DNA of 61,333 bases from Ramlibacter aquaticus (GCF_015159745.1 NZ_JADDOJ010000015.1:1-61333), one strand, 5' to 3'; positions 10,713 to 22,588 are shown, counted from the first letter of the stretch. The notes: a model not told the origin generated them from the letters alone. Numbers and translations are program-made.

Positions 10713-10949
10713 TCATCTTCTTGTCTTGATCCCGATGTTCGCCTTGGCCTTGTCGATGCGGGCCTGCTTCTTCACGTTCTCGCGTTCCACGGCCTTGCGC
10801 TTGGTGTAGCCCGACCAGTCGGCCCAGGCCCACCAGGCCACGGCAGCCCCGAAAGGTGCCAGCACCATCCACCAGGCCCAGCCCGCGACGGGGCCGAACT
10901 CCAGGTACTTCATGGCCAGCAGGATGACCCCGAGCCCGAGCAGATACAT
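10713..10949 (-). CDS. small Trp-rich membrane protein
   Basis: The 78-residue protein has two hydrophobic N-terminal segments (MYLLGLGVILLAMKYLEF and WMVLAPFGAAVAWWAWADW) with clustered tryptophans, then a basic, helical tail (RKAVERENVKKQARIDKAKA). Length and composition match the 'small Trp-rich protein' family (TIGR04438) of Burkholderiales. The role is unknown. It lies convergent to ilvD and divergent from the cytochrome c gene. Confidence 0.8.
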   Translation of the reverse strand: MYLLGLGVILLAMKYLEFGPVAGWAWWMVLAPFGAAVAWWAWADWSGYTKRKAVERENVKKQARIDKAKANIGIKTRR

Positions 10950-11023
10950 ACGTCTTTCTCCAAGGATGAGCGGCGAAGCGGCACCGGCTGTGGGGTTGTT
11001 GTCCCGGGGTCAACCGGGGCCAC

Positions 11024-11029
11024 TACAAT
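11024..11029 (+). promoter_or_regulatory. candidate -10 element (TACAAT) for cytochrome c gene
   Basis: TACAAT lies 42 nt upstream of the cytochrome ATG. The best -35 candidate, TTGTCC at 10999-11004, is 19 bp away, so the promoter is plausible but not strong. Confidence 0.4.
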
Positions 11030-11071
11030 CGCGTTAAAAGCAATGTAACCCAACCTCTCACGGAACCTCAA

Positions 11072-11377
11072 ATGAAGAGCACCCTGATCGCCCTGCTGGC
11101 CGTCGCTGCCCTGCCCGCCATGGCCGCCGACGGCATGGCCCTGGCACAGTCCAAGAACTGCCTGGCGTGCCACGCCGTGGACAAGAAGCTGGTCGGTCCC
11201 GCCTACAAGGACGTGGCCGCCAAGTACGCCGGCCAGAAGGATGCCGCCGCCAAGCTGGCGGACAAGATCATGAAGGGCGGTTCCGGCGTCTGGGGTCCCG
11301 TGCCCATGCCCGCCAACACGCAGGTGAACGCGGCCGAGGCCAAGCAGCTGGCCGAGTGGGTGCTGTCGCAGAAGTAA
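11072..11377 (+). CDS. periplasmic class I c-type cytochrome (c-551/c-552-like)
   Basis: The 101-residue precursor has a signal peptide cut after AMA (residue 19) and a single haem-binding motif CLACH (Cys30, Cys33, His34). The probable axial Met79 lies in GPVPMPAN. Size and the WGPVPMP segment match small monohaem cytochromes c-551/c-552, which carry electrons in the periplasm to terminal oxidases or peroxidases. The partner is not encoded nearby. A strong terminator follows at once, so the gene is probably transcribed alone. Confidence 0.92.
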   Translation: MKSTLIALLAVAALPAMAADGMALAQSKNCLACHAVDKKLVGPAYKDVAAKYAGQKDAAAKLADKIMKGGSGVWGPVPMPANTQVNAAEAKQLAEWVLSQK

Positions 11378-11396
11378 GCCTTCCGCGATCCCCGGC

Positions 11397-11420
11397 AAGG
11401 CCCGCCTCGGCGGGCCTTTT
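11397..11420 (+). terminator. intrinsic terminator of the cytochrome c gene
   Basis: A 10-bp stem AAGGCCCGCC/GGCGGGCCTT with a two-base loop ends in TTTT, 20 nt after the cytochrome stop codon. Confidence 0.85.
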
Positions 11421-11441
11421 GCTTGGGCAACACGCCGCATG

Positions 11442-11467
11442 AAAAAAGGCCCGCATCTGCGGGCCTT
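11442..11467 (-). terminator. intrinsic terminator of acs
   Basis: On the minus strand a 9-bp stem AAGGCCCGC/GCGGGCCTT is followed by a run of six T residues, 20 nt past the acs stop. Its stem sequence is almost the same as that of the neighbouring cytochrome terminator. Confidence 0.85.
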
Positions 11468-11487
11468 GTCGTTTCCGGGTGCGGGCG

Positions 11488-13473
11488 TCAGTTGGTTTGC
11501 GCCAGCTGCTCCAGGATGGCCGGGTTCTCCAGCGTGGAGGTGTCCTGCGTGATGGCCTCGCCCTTGGCGATGGAGCGCAGCAGGCGGCGCATGATCTTGC
11601 CGGAGCGGGTCTTGGGCAGGTTATCGCCAAAGCGGATGTCCTTGGGCTTGGCGATGGGCCCGATCTCCTTGGCGACCCAGTTGCGCAGCTCGTTGGCGAT
11701 CTGTTTGGCTTCCTCGCCGGTGGGGCGCGGCCGCTTGAGCACGACGAAGGCGCAGATCGCCTCGCCGGTCAGGTCGTCCGGGCGGCCCACCACCGCGGCT
11801 TCGGCCACCAGGTCGGTCTTGGCGACCAGCGCGGACTCGATCTCCATGGTGCCCATGCGGTGGCCGGAGACGTTCAGCACGTCGTCGATGCGGCCGGTGA
11901 TGCGGAAATAGCCCCGGTCGGCGCTGCGCACCGCGCCGTCGCCCGCGAGGTACAGGCCCTTGAGCTCCTCGGGGAAGTAGCTCTTCTTGAAGCGCTCGGG
12001 GTCGTTCCAGATGGTGCGGATCATGGACGGCCAGGGGCGCTTGACCACCAGGATGCCGCCGGCCCCGTTGGGCACGTCATGGCCGGCCTCGTCGACGATG
12101 GCGGCCATGATGCCGGGCAGCGGCAGCGTGCAGGAGCCCGGCACCAGCGGCGTGGCACCCGGCAGCGGCGTGATCATGTGGCCGCCGGTCTCGGTCTGCC
12201 AGAAGGTGTCCACGATGGGGCAGCGCTCGCCGCCCACATGGCGGTGGTACCACATCCAGGCCTCGGGGTTGATCGGCTCGCCCACCGAGCCCAGGATCCG
12301 CAGCGAGGACAGGTCCCAGTTCTTCGGATGCACCTTCTCGTCGCTGTCGGCGGCCTTGATCAGGGAGCGGATGGCCGTGGGCGCGGTGTAGAAGATCGTC
12401 ACCTTGTGCTTCTCGATCATCTGCCAGAAGCGGCCCGCGTTCGGGTACGTCGGGATGCCTTCGAAGACCACCTGCGTCACGCCGGCGGCGAGCGGGCCGT
12501 AGGCGACGTAGGTGTGGCCGGTGATCCAGCCGATGTCGGCGGTGCACCAGAAGACGTCGCTGGGCTTGACGTCGAAGGTCCACTGCATGGTGAGGTTGGC
12601 CCACAGCAGGTAGCCGCCGGTGGCGTGCTGCACGCCCTTGGGCTTGCCGGTGGAGCCCGAGGTGTAGAGGATGAACAGCGGGTGCTCGGCGCCCACGGGC
12701 TCGGGCGCGCAGGTGGTCGACTGGCCCTGCAACACCTCGTCGAAGGTCTTGTCGCGCCCGGCCACCATGTTGCAGGGCGTCGCCGTGCGCTGGAACACCA
12801 GCACCGACTTGATGCACTCGCAGCCGCCCATGGCGATGCCCTCGTCCACGATGGACTTGAGCGGCAGTTCCTTGCCGCCGCGCATCTGGAAGTTGGCGGT
12901 GATCACGGCCACGGCGCCGGCGTCGATGATGCGCTCGTTCAGCGCCTTGGCCGAAAAGCCGCCGAAGACCACGCTGTGCGTCGCGCCGATGCGGGCGCAG
13001 GCCTGCATGGCGATGACGCCCTCGATGGTCATCGGCATGTAGACGATGACGCGGTCGCCCTTCTTGATGCCCTGCGCCTTGAGCGCGTTGGCGAACTGGC
13101 TCACGCGGGCGAGAAGTTCCTTGAAGGTGACGGTGGTGACCTTGCCGTCGTCGGCCTCGAACACGATGGCCGCCTTGTTCTCCGTCGGCGTGCCCATGTG
13201 CTTGTCCAGGCAGTTGGCCGAGGCGTTGAGCTCGCCGTCGTCGAACCACTTGTAGAAGGGGGCATTGGACTCGTCCAGCACGCGGCTGAAGGGCTTGTTC
13301 CAGACCACGTTCTCACGCGCCAGCCGGGCCCAGAACCCCTCGAAGTCCTGCTCGGCTTCGCGGCACAGGGCCTCGTACCCGGCCATGCCGGAGATGCGGG
13401 CCGCCTTGACCACCGCCTCGGGGGGCGGAAAGACGCGGTTTTCGACCAGGACGGATTCGATGTTGCTGCTCAT
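11488..13473 (-). CDS. acs: acetyl-CoA synthetase (AMP-forming)
   Basis: Acs converts acetate, ATP and CoA to acetyl-CoA, AMP and pyrophosphate. The 661-residue length is typical. Visible motifs include the AMP-binding loop [19 protein letters not shown]-type segment ([13 protein letters not shown]), the FWQTETGG motif, and the C-terminal [14 protein letters not shown], whose Lys is the regulatory acetylation site in the family. The start is ATG 13473, with GGAGAC eight bases upstream; the longer frame to 13527 lacks this support. The gene is monocistronic, divergent from the yqhA-like gene. Confidence 0.96.
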   Translation of the reverse strand: MSSNIESVLVENRVFPPPEAVVKAARISGMAGYEALCREAEQDFEGFWARLARENVVWNKPFSRVLDESNAPFYKWFDDGELNASANCLDKHMGTPTENKAAIVFEADDGKVTTVTFKELLARVSQFANALKAQGIKKGDRVIVYMPMTIEGVIAMQACARIGATHSVVFGGFSAKALNERIIDAGAVAVITANFQMRGGKELPLKSIVDEGIAMGGCECIKSVLVFQRTATPCNMVAGRDKTFDEVLQGQSTTCAPEPVGAEHPLFILYTSGSTGKPKGVQHATGGYLLWANLTMQWTFDVKPSDVFWCTADIGWITGHTYVAYGPLAAGVTQVVFEGIPTYPNAGRFWQMIEKHKVTIFYTAPTAIRSLIKAADSDEKVHPKNWDLSSLRILGSVGEPINPEAWMWYHRHVGGERCPIVDTFWQTETGGHMITPLPGATPLVPGSCTLPLPGIMAAIVDEAGHDVPNGAGGILVVKRPWPSMIRTIWNDPERFKKSYFPEELKGLYLAGDGAVRSADRGYFRITGRIDDVLNVSGHRMGTMEIESALVAKTDLVAEAAVVGRPDDLTGEAICAFVVLKRPRPTGEEAKQIANELRNWVAKEIGPIAKPKDIRFGDNLPKTRSGKIMRRLLRSIAKGEAITQDTSTLENPAILEQLAQTN

Positions 13474-13646
13474 GGCATTGTCTCCACTGCACAAGTTGGT
13501 TTGCGGCGCAACTGTCGGGTGCCGCACTTACACGCCACTGACGCTGGGGGCCTGCGCGCCATTCCTAACACGGGCCTGACAAAGCGGCGACGGGGATGTC
13601 CCGGACGCAACCCATCCGTAGAATGCACGCAAACCCGGACCCACGC

Positions 13647-14261
13647 ATGGACCCCCAGCAACAGCCCCGACCCGCTCCCAGGCTCAGGCCCCTGCCCGGC
13701 CTGATCTTCGCCAGCCGCTGGCTGCAGCTGCCACTCTACCTGGGCCTGATCGCCGCGCAGGGCGTGTACGTCTACCACTTCTGGGTCGAGCTGGTGCACC
13801 TGCTGCAGGCCGCCTTCGGCAGCCAGGCCGCGCTCCAGAGCCTGGTGGACAGCATAGGCTACAAGCCCGGCGCGGCCGGGCCTGCGCTGAACGAGACCAT
13901 GATCATGCTGGTGGTGCTGGCGCTGATCGACGTGGTGATGATCTCCAACCTGCTGATCATGGTGATCGTGGGCGGCTACGAGACCTTCGTCAGTCGCATG
14001 AACCTGGAAGGCCACCCCGACCAGCCCGAGTGGCTGGACCACGTCAATGCGTCGGTGCTCAAGGTGAAGCTGGGCATGGCCATCATCGGCATCTCCTCCA
14101 TCCACCTGCTCAAGACCTTCATCAACGCCGACAACTATTCGGACAAGGTGCTCATCGCCCAGACCGCGATCCACATCACCTTCCTGCTGTCGGCCATGGC
14201 GATCGCCTACACCGACCGCCTGATGACGGGCACGGCGGCGCAGGCCGGCGGCCACCACTAG
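13647..14261 (+). CDS. TIGR00645/UPF0114 (YqhA-like) inner-membrane protein
   Basis: The 204-residue protein has four hydrophobic segments (around [48 protein letters not shown] and [13 protein letters not shown]) and conserved stretches [12 protein letters not shown] and [18 protein letters not shown] typical of the YqhA family. The function is not established. An alternative ATG at 13623 overlaps a TAGAAT -10-like hexamer (13619-13624), which argues for the later ATG at 13647. Its stop codon shares the palindrome CTAG (14258-14261) with the stop of the convergent fumC. Confidence 0.85.
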   Translation: MDPQQQPRPAPRLRPLPGLIFASRWLQLPLYLGLIAAQGVYVYHFWVELVHLLQAAFGSQAALQSLVDSIGYKPGAAGPALNETMIMLVVLALIDVVMISNLLIMVIVGGYETFVSRMNLEGHPDQPEWLDHVNASVLKVKLGMAIIGISSIHLLKTFINADNYSDKVLIAQTAIHITFLLSAMAIAYTDRLMTGTAAQAGGHH

Positions 14262-15637
14262 ACCATCTTCTCCGGGCGCACCCAGGCGTCGAACTGTTCC
14301 GCGCTGACGAAGCCGGAGGCGATGGCCGCCTCGCGCAGGCTGCTGCCCTCGGTATGCGCCTGCTTGGCGATCTGCGCCGCCTTGTCGTAGCCGATGTGCG
14401 GGTTGAGCGCGGTGACCAGCATCAGCGAGCGCTCCACCAACTCGGCGATGCGCGCGCGGTTGGGCGCGATGCCCGCGGCGCAATGGGTGTCGAAACTCTC
14501 CATGCCGTCGGCCAGCAGGCGTGCACTCTGCAGGAAGTTGTGCGCGATCAGGGGCCGGAACACGTTCAGCTCGAAATTGCCCGAGGCGCCGCCGAAGTTG
14601 ATCGCCACGTCGTTGCCGAAGACCTGGCAGCACAGCATGGTGAGGGCTTCGCACTGGGTCGGGTTCACCTTGCCGGGCATGATGGACGAGCCCGGTTCGT
14701 TCTCGGGGATGGAGAGCTCCCCGATGCCGCTGCGGGGCCCGCTGGCCAACCAGCGGATGTCGTTGGCGATCTTCATCAGGCTGGCGGCCAGGGTCTTGAG
14801 CGCGCCGTGGGCGTGCACCAGCGCATCGGCCGCCGCCATCACCTCGAACTTGTTGGGCGCGGTGACGAAGGGCAGCCCCGTGAAGCGGGCCAGCTCCGCC
14901 GCCACGCGCTCGGCGTAGCCGGGCGGTGCATTCAGGCCGGTGCCCACCGCCGTGCCGCCCAGGGCCAGCTCGCACAGGTGGGGCAGCGCGGCGTGCAGGT
15001 GGCGGTCGCACTGCTCCAGCTGCGCCACGTAGCCGGAGAATTCCTGCCCCAGGGTGAGCGGCGTCGCGTCCTGCAGGTGGGTGCGGCCGATCTTCACGAT
15101 GTCCTGGAACTCGGCCGCCTTGGCCTGCAGCGTGGCCCGCAGCCGGGCCAGCGCCGGCAGCACCCGCTCGCGGATGGCCGCCACCGCCGCCACGTGCATG
15201 GCAGTGGGGAACACGTCGTTGGAGGATTGGCTGCGGTTGACCTCGTCGTTGGGGTGCACCCGCCGCTGCTCGCCGCGCGGCCCGCCCAGCAACTCGCTCG
15301 CGCGGTTGGCCAGCACCTCGTTCACGTTCATGTTGGTCTGGGTGCCCGAGCCGGTCTGCCAGACCACCAGCGGGAACTCCTCGTCGTGCTCGCCCGCCAG
15401 CACCTCGTCGGCAGCGGCCACGATGGCCCCCGCCTTGTCCTGCGGCAGCAGGCCCATGAGGTGGTTGGTGACGGCGGCGGCCCGCTTGACCTGGACCAGC
15501 GCGCGCACCAGTTCGCGCGGCTGGCGCTCACCGGAGATGGCGAAGTTCTGCAGCGAGCGCTGCGTCTGGGCGCCCCACAAGCGGGACGCCGGCACCTCGA
15601 TGGGGCCGAAGGTGTCGTGTTCGATGCGCGTGGCCAT
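14258..15637 (-). CDS. fumC: class II fumarate hydratase
   Basis: This 459-residue, iron-free fumarase interconverts fumarate and malate in the TCA cycle. The superfamily signature [11 protein letters not shown] is at 317-327, the substrate-binding segments [13 protein letters not shown] (95-107) and [12 protein letters not shown] are present, and the catalytic His lies in GRTHLQDA (His187). The ATG at 15637 is preceded by TAGACT only 5 nt upstream, so the transcript may be leaderless. A class I fumarase gene lies 0.8 kb away, giving the cell both the oxygen-stable and the iron-sulfur enzymes. Confidence 0.95.
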   Translation of the reverse strand: MATRIEHDTFGPIEVPASRLWGAQTQRSLQNFAISGERQPRELVRALVQVKRAAAVTNHLMGLLPQDKAGAIVAAADEVLAGEHDEEFPLVVWQTGSGTQTNMNVNEVLANRASELLGGPRGEQRRVHPNDEVNRSQSSNDVFPTAMHVAAVAAIRERVLPALARLRATLQAKAAEFQDIVKIGRTHLQDATPLTLGQEFSGYVAQLEQCDRHLHAALPHLCELALGGTAVGTGLNAPPGYAERVAAELARFTGLPFVTAPNKFEVMAAADALVHAHGALKTLAASLMKIANDIRWLASGPRSGIGELSIPENEPGSSIMPGKVNPTQCEALTMLCCQVFGNDVAINFGGASGNFELNVFRPLIAHNFLQSARLLADGMESFDTHCAAGIAPNRARIAELVERSLMLVTALNPHIGYDKAAQIAKQAHTEGSSLREAAIASGFVSAEQFDAWVRPEKMV

Positions 15638-15676
15638 GGGGCAGTCTAGCCCCGTGACGCGCGCTGCGGGGACCGC

Positions 15677-16303
15677 TCAGTCGATCAGCGGCACCGTCGC
15701 CAGGATGAGCTGCTTGATGGCCGGCGGCTCCAGCGCGTCGGTGGACAGGCACAAGTCGTAGTGCTCGGGCGACTCCACCTTCACGTCGTAGAAACGCTTG
15801 AGGTAGTTGGCGCGGGCGGCGTCGCTCTCGCGGATCGCCTCCTGCGCTTCGCGAGGGCTGCGGCCGCCGCTGGTCTTGGTCCAGCGCGTGACGCGGCCGA
15901 ACTCGGAGCCGGTGATCAGCACCCGCAGCACGCCCTTGCGGCGGGCCAGGGCATAGGAGGCGGCATGCGCCACGATCACCACGTTGCCCTCGTCGGCCGT
16001 CTCGGTGATGGCCTGGCGGATCAGCTCGCGCATGTCGTCGGTGGCGGGCGGGGCCTTGGGGTTCTTGATGAAGTTGATCACATCGGCGCTGCCGTCCGCG
16101 ATGTCGCGCAGCAGGGTCGCCAGGGAGGACTTGCGCCGCTCCGCGCTGGCCACTTCCTCGGGCGAAAGGTGACGGCGCTGGGCCGCACGGGCCACGATCT
16201 CCTCGTCGACGTAGCGGAAGCCCAGATCGCGCGCCACCTCGGACGCGATCTCCTCGGCACCCGTGAACTTGGCCCGGGAAATGCAAATCACGTTCGCACC
16301 CAT
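15677..16303 (-). CDS. cytidylate kinase-like family protein with degenerate P-loop
   Basis: The 208-residue protein resembles the cytidylate-kinase-like family (PF13189 type), usually recognised by an N-terminal ISREFGSGG phosphate-binding loop. Here the equivalent reads ISRAKFTGAEEIASE, lacking the glycine-rich GSGG/GxGKS core. The following RYVDEEIVARAA, the middle VVIVAHAASYALARR and VLRVLITG, and the helical region with REAQEAIRESDAARANYLKRFYDV are family-like. Nucleotide kinase activity is therefore doubtful and a regulatory or pseudo-kinase role is possible. It lies between fumC and class I fumarase. Confidence 0.7.
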   Translation of the reverse strand: MGANVICISRAKFTGAEEIASEVARDLGFRYVDEEIVARAAQRRHLSPEEVASAERRKSSLATLLRDIADGSADVINFIKNPKAPPATDDMRELIRQAITETADEGNVVIVAHAASYALARRKGVLRVLITGSEFGRVTRWTKTSGGRSPREAQEAIRESDAARANYLKRFYDVKVESPEHYDLCLSTDALEPPAIKQLILATVPLID

Positions 16304-16462
16304 ACCGCACCCCTGTGTGTTGATGTAACGATTATGGAGGGTCGTTCCCGGTGTCGCAAGGGATGTGCCAGGCTTGGCCGGCGCCCCGCCGCCCCAGCTC
16401 GTCCGCGGGGGCGTGGAGTGGCTCTGGGATAATCCCTGTCAGCTTCCACCTCCCCCGAGACC

Positions 16463-18016
16463 ATGCCGACGACCATCAAGCAAGCCGACCTGATCGAATC
16501 CATCGCGGCCGCGCTGCAGTACATCAGCTACTACCACCCCGCCGACTACATCGCGCACCTGGCGCGCGCCTACGAGCGCGAGCAGAGCCCGGCGGCCAAG
16601 GACGCGATCGCGCAGATCCTGACCAACAGCAAGATGAGCGCGACCGGCCACCGGCCGATCTGCCAGGACACCGGCATCGTCAACGTGTTCCTGAAGGTGG
16701 GCATGGACGTCCGCTTCGAGGGCTTCTCGGGCAGCCTGGAGAACGCGGTCAACGAGGGCGTGCGCCGTGGCTACAACCACCCGGACAACACCTTGCGCGC
16801 TTCCGTGGTGGCCGACCCGCAGTTCGCGCGCAAGAACACCAAGGACAACACGCCCGCGGTGATCTTCACCGAGATCGTGCCGGGCGACAAACTCGACATC
16901 ACGGTCGCGGCCAAGGGCGGCGGCAGCGAGAACAAGAGCAAGATGATCATGCTCAACCCCAGCGACTCGGTGGTCGACTGGGTGCTCAAGACCGTGCCCA
17001 CCATGGGCGCCGGCTGGTGCCCCCCGGGCATGCTGGGCATCGGCATCGGCGGCACCGCGGAGAAGGCGGTGCTCATGGCCAAGGAAAGCCTGATGGACGA
17101 CCTGGACATGTACCAGCTGCTGGAGAAGTCCGCCAAGGGCGAGAAGCTGTCCCAGGTCGAGGAACTGCGCCTGGAGCTGTACGTGAAGGTCAACGCCCTG
17201 GGCATCGGTGCGCAGGGCCTGGGCGGCCTGACCACGGTGCTGGACGTGAAGATCAAGATGTACCCCACCCACGCGGCCAGCAAGCCCGTGGCCATGATCC
17301 CCAACTGCGCTGCCACCCGCCACGCGCACTTCGTGATGGACGGCTCGGGCCCGGTGTACCTGGACGCGCCCAGCCTGGACCTGTGGCCCAACGTGCAGTG
17401 GGCGCCCGACACGCAGAAGAGCAAGCGCGTGAACCTGGACGCGCTGACCAAGGAGGAAGTGGCGAGCTGGAAGCCCGGCGACACCCTGCTCCTGAACGGC
17501 AAGATGCTCACCGGCCGCGATGCGGCGCACAAGCGCATCCAGGACATGCTGGCCAAGGGCGAGAAGCTGCCCGTGGACTTCACCAACCGCGTCATCTACT
17601 ACGTGGGCCCGGTGGACCCGGTGCGCGACGAGGCCGTGGGCCCCGCCGGCCCGACCACGGCGACCCGCATGGACAAGTTCACCGAGATGATGCTGGCGCA
17701 GACCGGCCTCATCGCCATGATCGGCAAGGCCGAGCGCGGGCCGGTCGCGATCGAGGCGATCCAGAAGCACAAGAGCGCCTACCTGATGGCCGTCGGCGGG
17801 GCCGCCTACCTGGTGTCCAAGGCGATCAAGCAGGCCCGCGTGGTCGGCTTCGAGGACCTGGGCATGGAGGCGATCTACGAATTCGACGTGGTGGACATGC
17901 CGGTCACCGTGGCGGTGGATGCGGGCGGCACCTCGGCCCACATCACCGGCCCCGCGCAGTGGCAGAAGCGCATCGCCAGCGGCGAGTTCAAGAGCATCCC
18001 GGTCGCGGCCGCTTGA
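16463..18016 (+). CDS. class I (iron-sulfur) fumarate hydratase
   Basis: The 517-residue enzyme is of the fused FumA/FumB type, in which an oxygen-labile [4Fe-4S] cluster catalyses fumarate hydration. Candidate cluster ligands are Cys67 (PICQDTG), the Cys in GAGWCPPGMLG and the Cys in NCAATRHAHF. The C-terminal half contains FTNRVIYYVGPVDPV and GGTSAHITGPAQWQKR. A GATAAT -10-like hexamer lies about 30 nt before the ATG. The downstream murI gene overlaps its stop. Confidence 0.94.
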   Translation: MPTTIKQADLIESIAAALQYISYYHPADYIAHLARAYEREQSPAAKDAIAQILTNSKMSATGHRPICQDTGIVNVFLKVGMDVRFEGFSGSLENAVNEGVRRGYNHPDNTLRASVVADPQFARKNTKDNTPAVIFTEIVPGDKLDITVAAKGGGSENKSKMIMLNPSDSVVDWVLKTVPTMGAGWCPPGMLGIGIGGTAEKAVLMAKESLMDDLDMYQLLEKSAKGEKLSQVEELRLELYVKVNALGIGAQGLGGLTTVLDVKIKMYPTHAASKPVAMIPNCAATRHAHFVMDGSGPVYLDAPSLDLWPNVQWAPDTQKSKRVNLDALTKEEVASWKPGDTLLLNGKMLTGRDAAHKRIQDMLAKGEKLPVDFTNRVIYYVGPVDPVRDEAVGPAGPTTATRMDKFTEMMLAQTGLIAMIGKAERGPVAIEAIQKHKSAYLMAVGGAAYLVSKAIKQARVVGFEDLGMEAIYEFDVVDMPVTVAVDAGGTSAHITGPAQWQKRIASGEFKSIPVAAA

Positions 18017-18795
18017 AGACGGGGCCCATCGGGGTCTTCGATTCAGGCATCGGCGGCCTGTCCATCCTGCGCGCCCTGCGCAGGGCGATGCCGCACGAGG
18101 ACTTCCACTACATCGCGGACGCCGCGCACGCCCCCTACGGCGAGCGCGGCGACGCCTTCGTCGCGCAGCGCGCGCACGCGATCACGCAGTCCCTGGTGCA
18201 CGATCACGGCGCGCGGCTGGTGGTGGTCGCCTGCAACACCGCCACGGCCGCGGCCGTGCAGGGCCTGCGCCAGGCCTTTCCCGAGGTTCCCATCGTCGGC
18301 GTGGAGCCGGCCCTCAAGCCCGCACTGGCGGTGACGCGCAGCGGGCGCATCGGCGTGATGGCCACGCGCACGACGCTGGCAAGCGCCAAGTTCCAGGCCC
18401 TGCTGGCCGGCCTGCAGGGGCAGGCGGACTTCAGGCTGCAGCCCTGCGACGGCCTGGCCGATGCGATCGAGCAGGACGACGCGGCGCGCATCGCGGCCGG
18501 GGCCCGGACGCACCTGCAGGCTCTGGGGCTGCCCGCGGCCGGCGGCGAGGCGCCGGACACGGTCGTCCTGGGCTGCACCCATTACCCGCTGGCGCTGGAC
18601 GTGCTGCAGGCCGCTGCCGGGCCGGGCGTGGCCTTCGTGGAGCCGGGGGACGCGGTGGCGCGCCGGGTGCAGGCGCTGCTGGGGCGGGAAGGCAGCCCGC
18701 GCAGCGCAACCGCGCAAGGCCGGCTCAGCCTGTCATCGACCGGGGACGTGGCGACGCTGGAGGCCGCCGTGAGGCGGTTCGGGGCCGGCGACTGA
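18013..18795 (+). CDS. murI: glutamate racemase
   Basis: MurI makes D-glutamate for peptidoglycan from L-glutamate without a cofactor. Both catalytic cysteines are present: Cys74 (ACNTATA) and Cys188 (LGCTHYPLAL), along with DSGIGG (10-15) and PYGER. The 260-residue length is normal. The start is TTG at 18013, forming a TTGA overlap with the stop of the fumarase gene; no in-frame ATG exists before residue 26, which would delete the DSGIGG loop. This implies translational coupling. Confidence 0.93.
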   Translation: MKTGPIGVFDSGIGGLSILRALRRAMPHEDFHYIADAAHAPYGERGDAFVAQRAHAITQSLVHDHGARLVVVACNTATAAAVQGLRQAFPEVPIVGVEPALKPALAVTRSGRIGVMATRTTLASAKFQALLAGLQGQADFRLQPCDGLADAIEQDDAARIAAGARTHLQALGLPAAGGEAPDTVVLGCTHYPLALDVLQAAAGPGVAFVEPGDAVARRVQALLGREGSPRSATAQGRLSLSSTGDVATLEAAVRRFGAGD

Positions 18796-18884
18796 GCAGT
18801 TCCCTGCGGGAAAGGCTGCGCAACGCGGTGGGCGACTGGCGGCCGGAACCCCGGGGACCGTCGCCGCTGGGAAGCCCTTGAATG

Positions 18885-19514
18885 TCAGTGCAGGTGGCGC
18901 GGCCGGCGGCCGCCGTGGTTGCCGCCGCCACCCCCGCCACTGCCGCGCGGCGGTTTGCCCAGCTCCAGCGAGCTCACCAGCGCGTCGAAGCGCTGGTTGA
19001 AGAGCTTGTCGATCTCGGCGACCACGCCGCCCAGCTCGGCGCCGTCGAAGTGGCGCTCCATCAGGGCCACCACGTCCTCGACCAGCAGGTCGCGCTGCAC
19101 CTGCATGATGGCGGCGGGCGTGGGCCCCACGAACAGCATCACGAAGTCGTCGCGCGCCTCGGCCTCGGGCGGCTCCTCGTCCTCGTCGAACTCGGCGTCG
19201 TAGAAGGTGACTTCGATGGCCGCGCCCTGCTGTGCCAGCTCGTTCAGGCTCATGCACATCTCGTCCAGCGACTGGCGGAAATCCTGGTCACCCGGCACGG
19301 TCCAGCACATGCGCAGCAGGTGCTCGGGGGCGTCGAACTCGATGCCCGGCTCTTCTTCGTAGGCGCTCTCGGCGGCGTCGGCCAGCGACTTGGCGCCGGC
19401 ATAGGTCCACAGCGGCTTGAGCGCTTCCTGCAGCTGCGCGTAGGTCACGTCGGCGCGCACGGGCACCTCGCCATGCACATGGATCTCGAAGGGGGCGTTG
19501 TTGTAGTGGGGCAT
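18885..19514 (-). CDS. DUF6806-like protein of unknown function
   Basis: The 209-residue soluble protein begins MPHYNNAPFEIHVHGEVPV and carries an acidic middle (YDAEFDEDEEPPEAEARDD), the conserved-looking DFVMLFVGPTPAAIMQVQRDLL, and HFDGAELGGVVAEIDKLFNQ. It ends in a Gly-rich linker and the basic tail GGRRPRHLH. I recognise it as a Burkholderiales family (DUF6806, from memory) without known function. The ATG at 19514 is preferred over the frame to 19604 because the conserved region begins there. Confidence 0.7.
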   Translation of the reverse strand: MPHYNNAPFEIHVHGEVPVRADVTYAQLQEALKPLWTYAGAKSLADAAESAYEEEPGIEFDAPEHLLRMCWTVPGDQDFRQSLDEMCMSLNELAQQGAAIEVTFYDAEFDEDEEPPEAEARDDFVMLFVGPTPAAIMQVQRDLLVEDVVALMERHFDGAELGGVVAEIDKLFNQRFDALVSSLELGKPPRGSGGGGGGNHGGRRPRHLH

Positions 19515-19610
19515 GGGCTGGAGCTGGCTTTGTGCGCAGTGGCGACCGCGCGCGAAGCGGAGAAACGATTCTAAGGCAGGGGGCGCGGGCCGACTATGAT
19601 CCACGGCTGC

Positions 19611-19694
19611 GCGCGGGTGGCGGAATCGGTAGACGCAGCGGCCTTAAAAGCCGCAGTCCTCACGGGCGTACGGGTTCAAGTCCCGTCCTGCGCA
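19611..19694 (+). tRNA. tRNA-Leu (anticodon UAA)
   Basis: The 7-bp acceptor stem GCGCGGG/CCTGCGC, the anticodon loop CTTAAAA (anticodon TAA) on stem GCGGC/GCCGC, and the T arm GGGTTCAAGTCCC are all visible. CCA is not encoded (ACA follows). It is the only plus-strand member of this tRNA cluster and shares a bidirectional terminator with the Gly gene that faces it. Confidence 0.95.
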
Positions 19695-19712
19695 CACTTC
19701 ATGGATCACCAT

Positions 19713-19742
19713 GAAAAAGGGAAGCCTGGGCTTCCCTTTTTC
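19713..19742. terminator. bidirectional terminator between tRNA-Leu and tRNA-Gly
   Basis: AAAAAGGGAAGC-CTGG-GCTTCCCTTTTT is a nearly perfect palindrome with a T-run in both directions, able to stop tRNA-Leu (plus) and tRNA-Gly (minus) transcripts. Confidence 0.85.
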
Positions 19743-19753
19743 GTTGCGATCCA

Positions 19754-19829
<76 letters not shown>

Positions 19830-19846
19830 GGTGTACCGTGAATTCC

Positions 19847-19920
19847 TGGAGGCGCGGCCCGGAGTCGAACCGGGCTGGACGGATTTGCAATCCGGTGCAT
19901 AACCGCTTTGCTACCGCGCC
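19847..19920 (-). tRNA. tRNA-Cys (anticodon GCA)
   Basis: The minus strand gives acceptor GGCGCGG/CCGCGCC, anticodon loop TTGCAAA (GCA) on stem CCGGA/TCCGG-like pairing, T arm CCCGGTTCGACTCCGGG, and an encoded CCA. It lies between the two identical tRNA-Gly genes. Confidence 0.95.
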
Positions 19921-19933
19921 AGGGATTCCCGAT

Positions 19934-19963
19934 AAAAAAGGGAAGCACAGGCTTCCCTTTTTT
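19934..19963 (-). terminator. hairpin with T-run between tRNA-Gly copy 1 and tRNA-Cys
   Basis: AAAAAAGGGAAGC-ACAG-GCTTCCCTTTTTT closely copies the terminator at 19713-19742. It sits inside the tRNA cluster, so either it is leaky or the Cys-Gly pair needs its own promoter or read-through. Confidence 0.75.
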
Positions 19964-19969
19964 GGAATC

Positions 19970-20045
<76 letters not shown>

Positions 20046-20056
20046 GTCAGACAAAA

Positions 20057-20062
20057 ATTATA
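20057..20062 (-). promoter_or_regulatory. -10 element (TATAAT) of the tRNA-Gly/Cys/Gly unit
   Basis: A perfect consensus TATAAT on the minus strand lies 11 nt before the first tRNA-Gly. No clear -35 is visible at 16-18 bp spacing. Confidence 0.6.
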
Positions 20063-20068
20063 GCAAGC

Positions 20069-20100
20069 TTTTTGGGGTGCTTCGGGACGCGCCCCAAAAA
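20069..20100 (-). terminator. stem-loop just downstream of lon
   Basis: TTTTTGGGG and CCCCAAAAA form a 9-bp stem around a 14-nt loop, 9 nt after the lon stop. No T-run follows on the minus strand, so it may act as a weak terminator or insulate lon from the tRNA promoter next to it. Confidence 0.45.
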
Positions 20101-20108
20101 ACTTCGCT

Positions 20109-22529
<2,421 letters not shown>

Positions 22530-22560
22530 GAAAGGTCCTTCTGGGTTTTCTGTCAGTCGA

Positions 22561-22588
22561 ATATGGACCGCATGGGACCATTTTCAAG
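22561..22588 (-). promoter_or_regulatory. sigma-32-like heat-shock promoter of lon
   Basis: On the minus strand the -35 CTTGAAA (22582-22588) matches the sigma-32 consensus, followed after 13 bp by GTCCATAT (22561-22568), close to CCCCATnT. It lies 32-59 nt before the lon ATG in the clpX-lon intergenic region. Confidence 0.6.
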
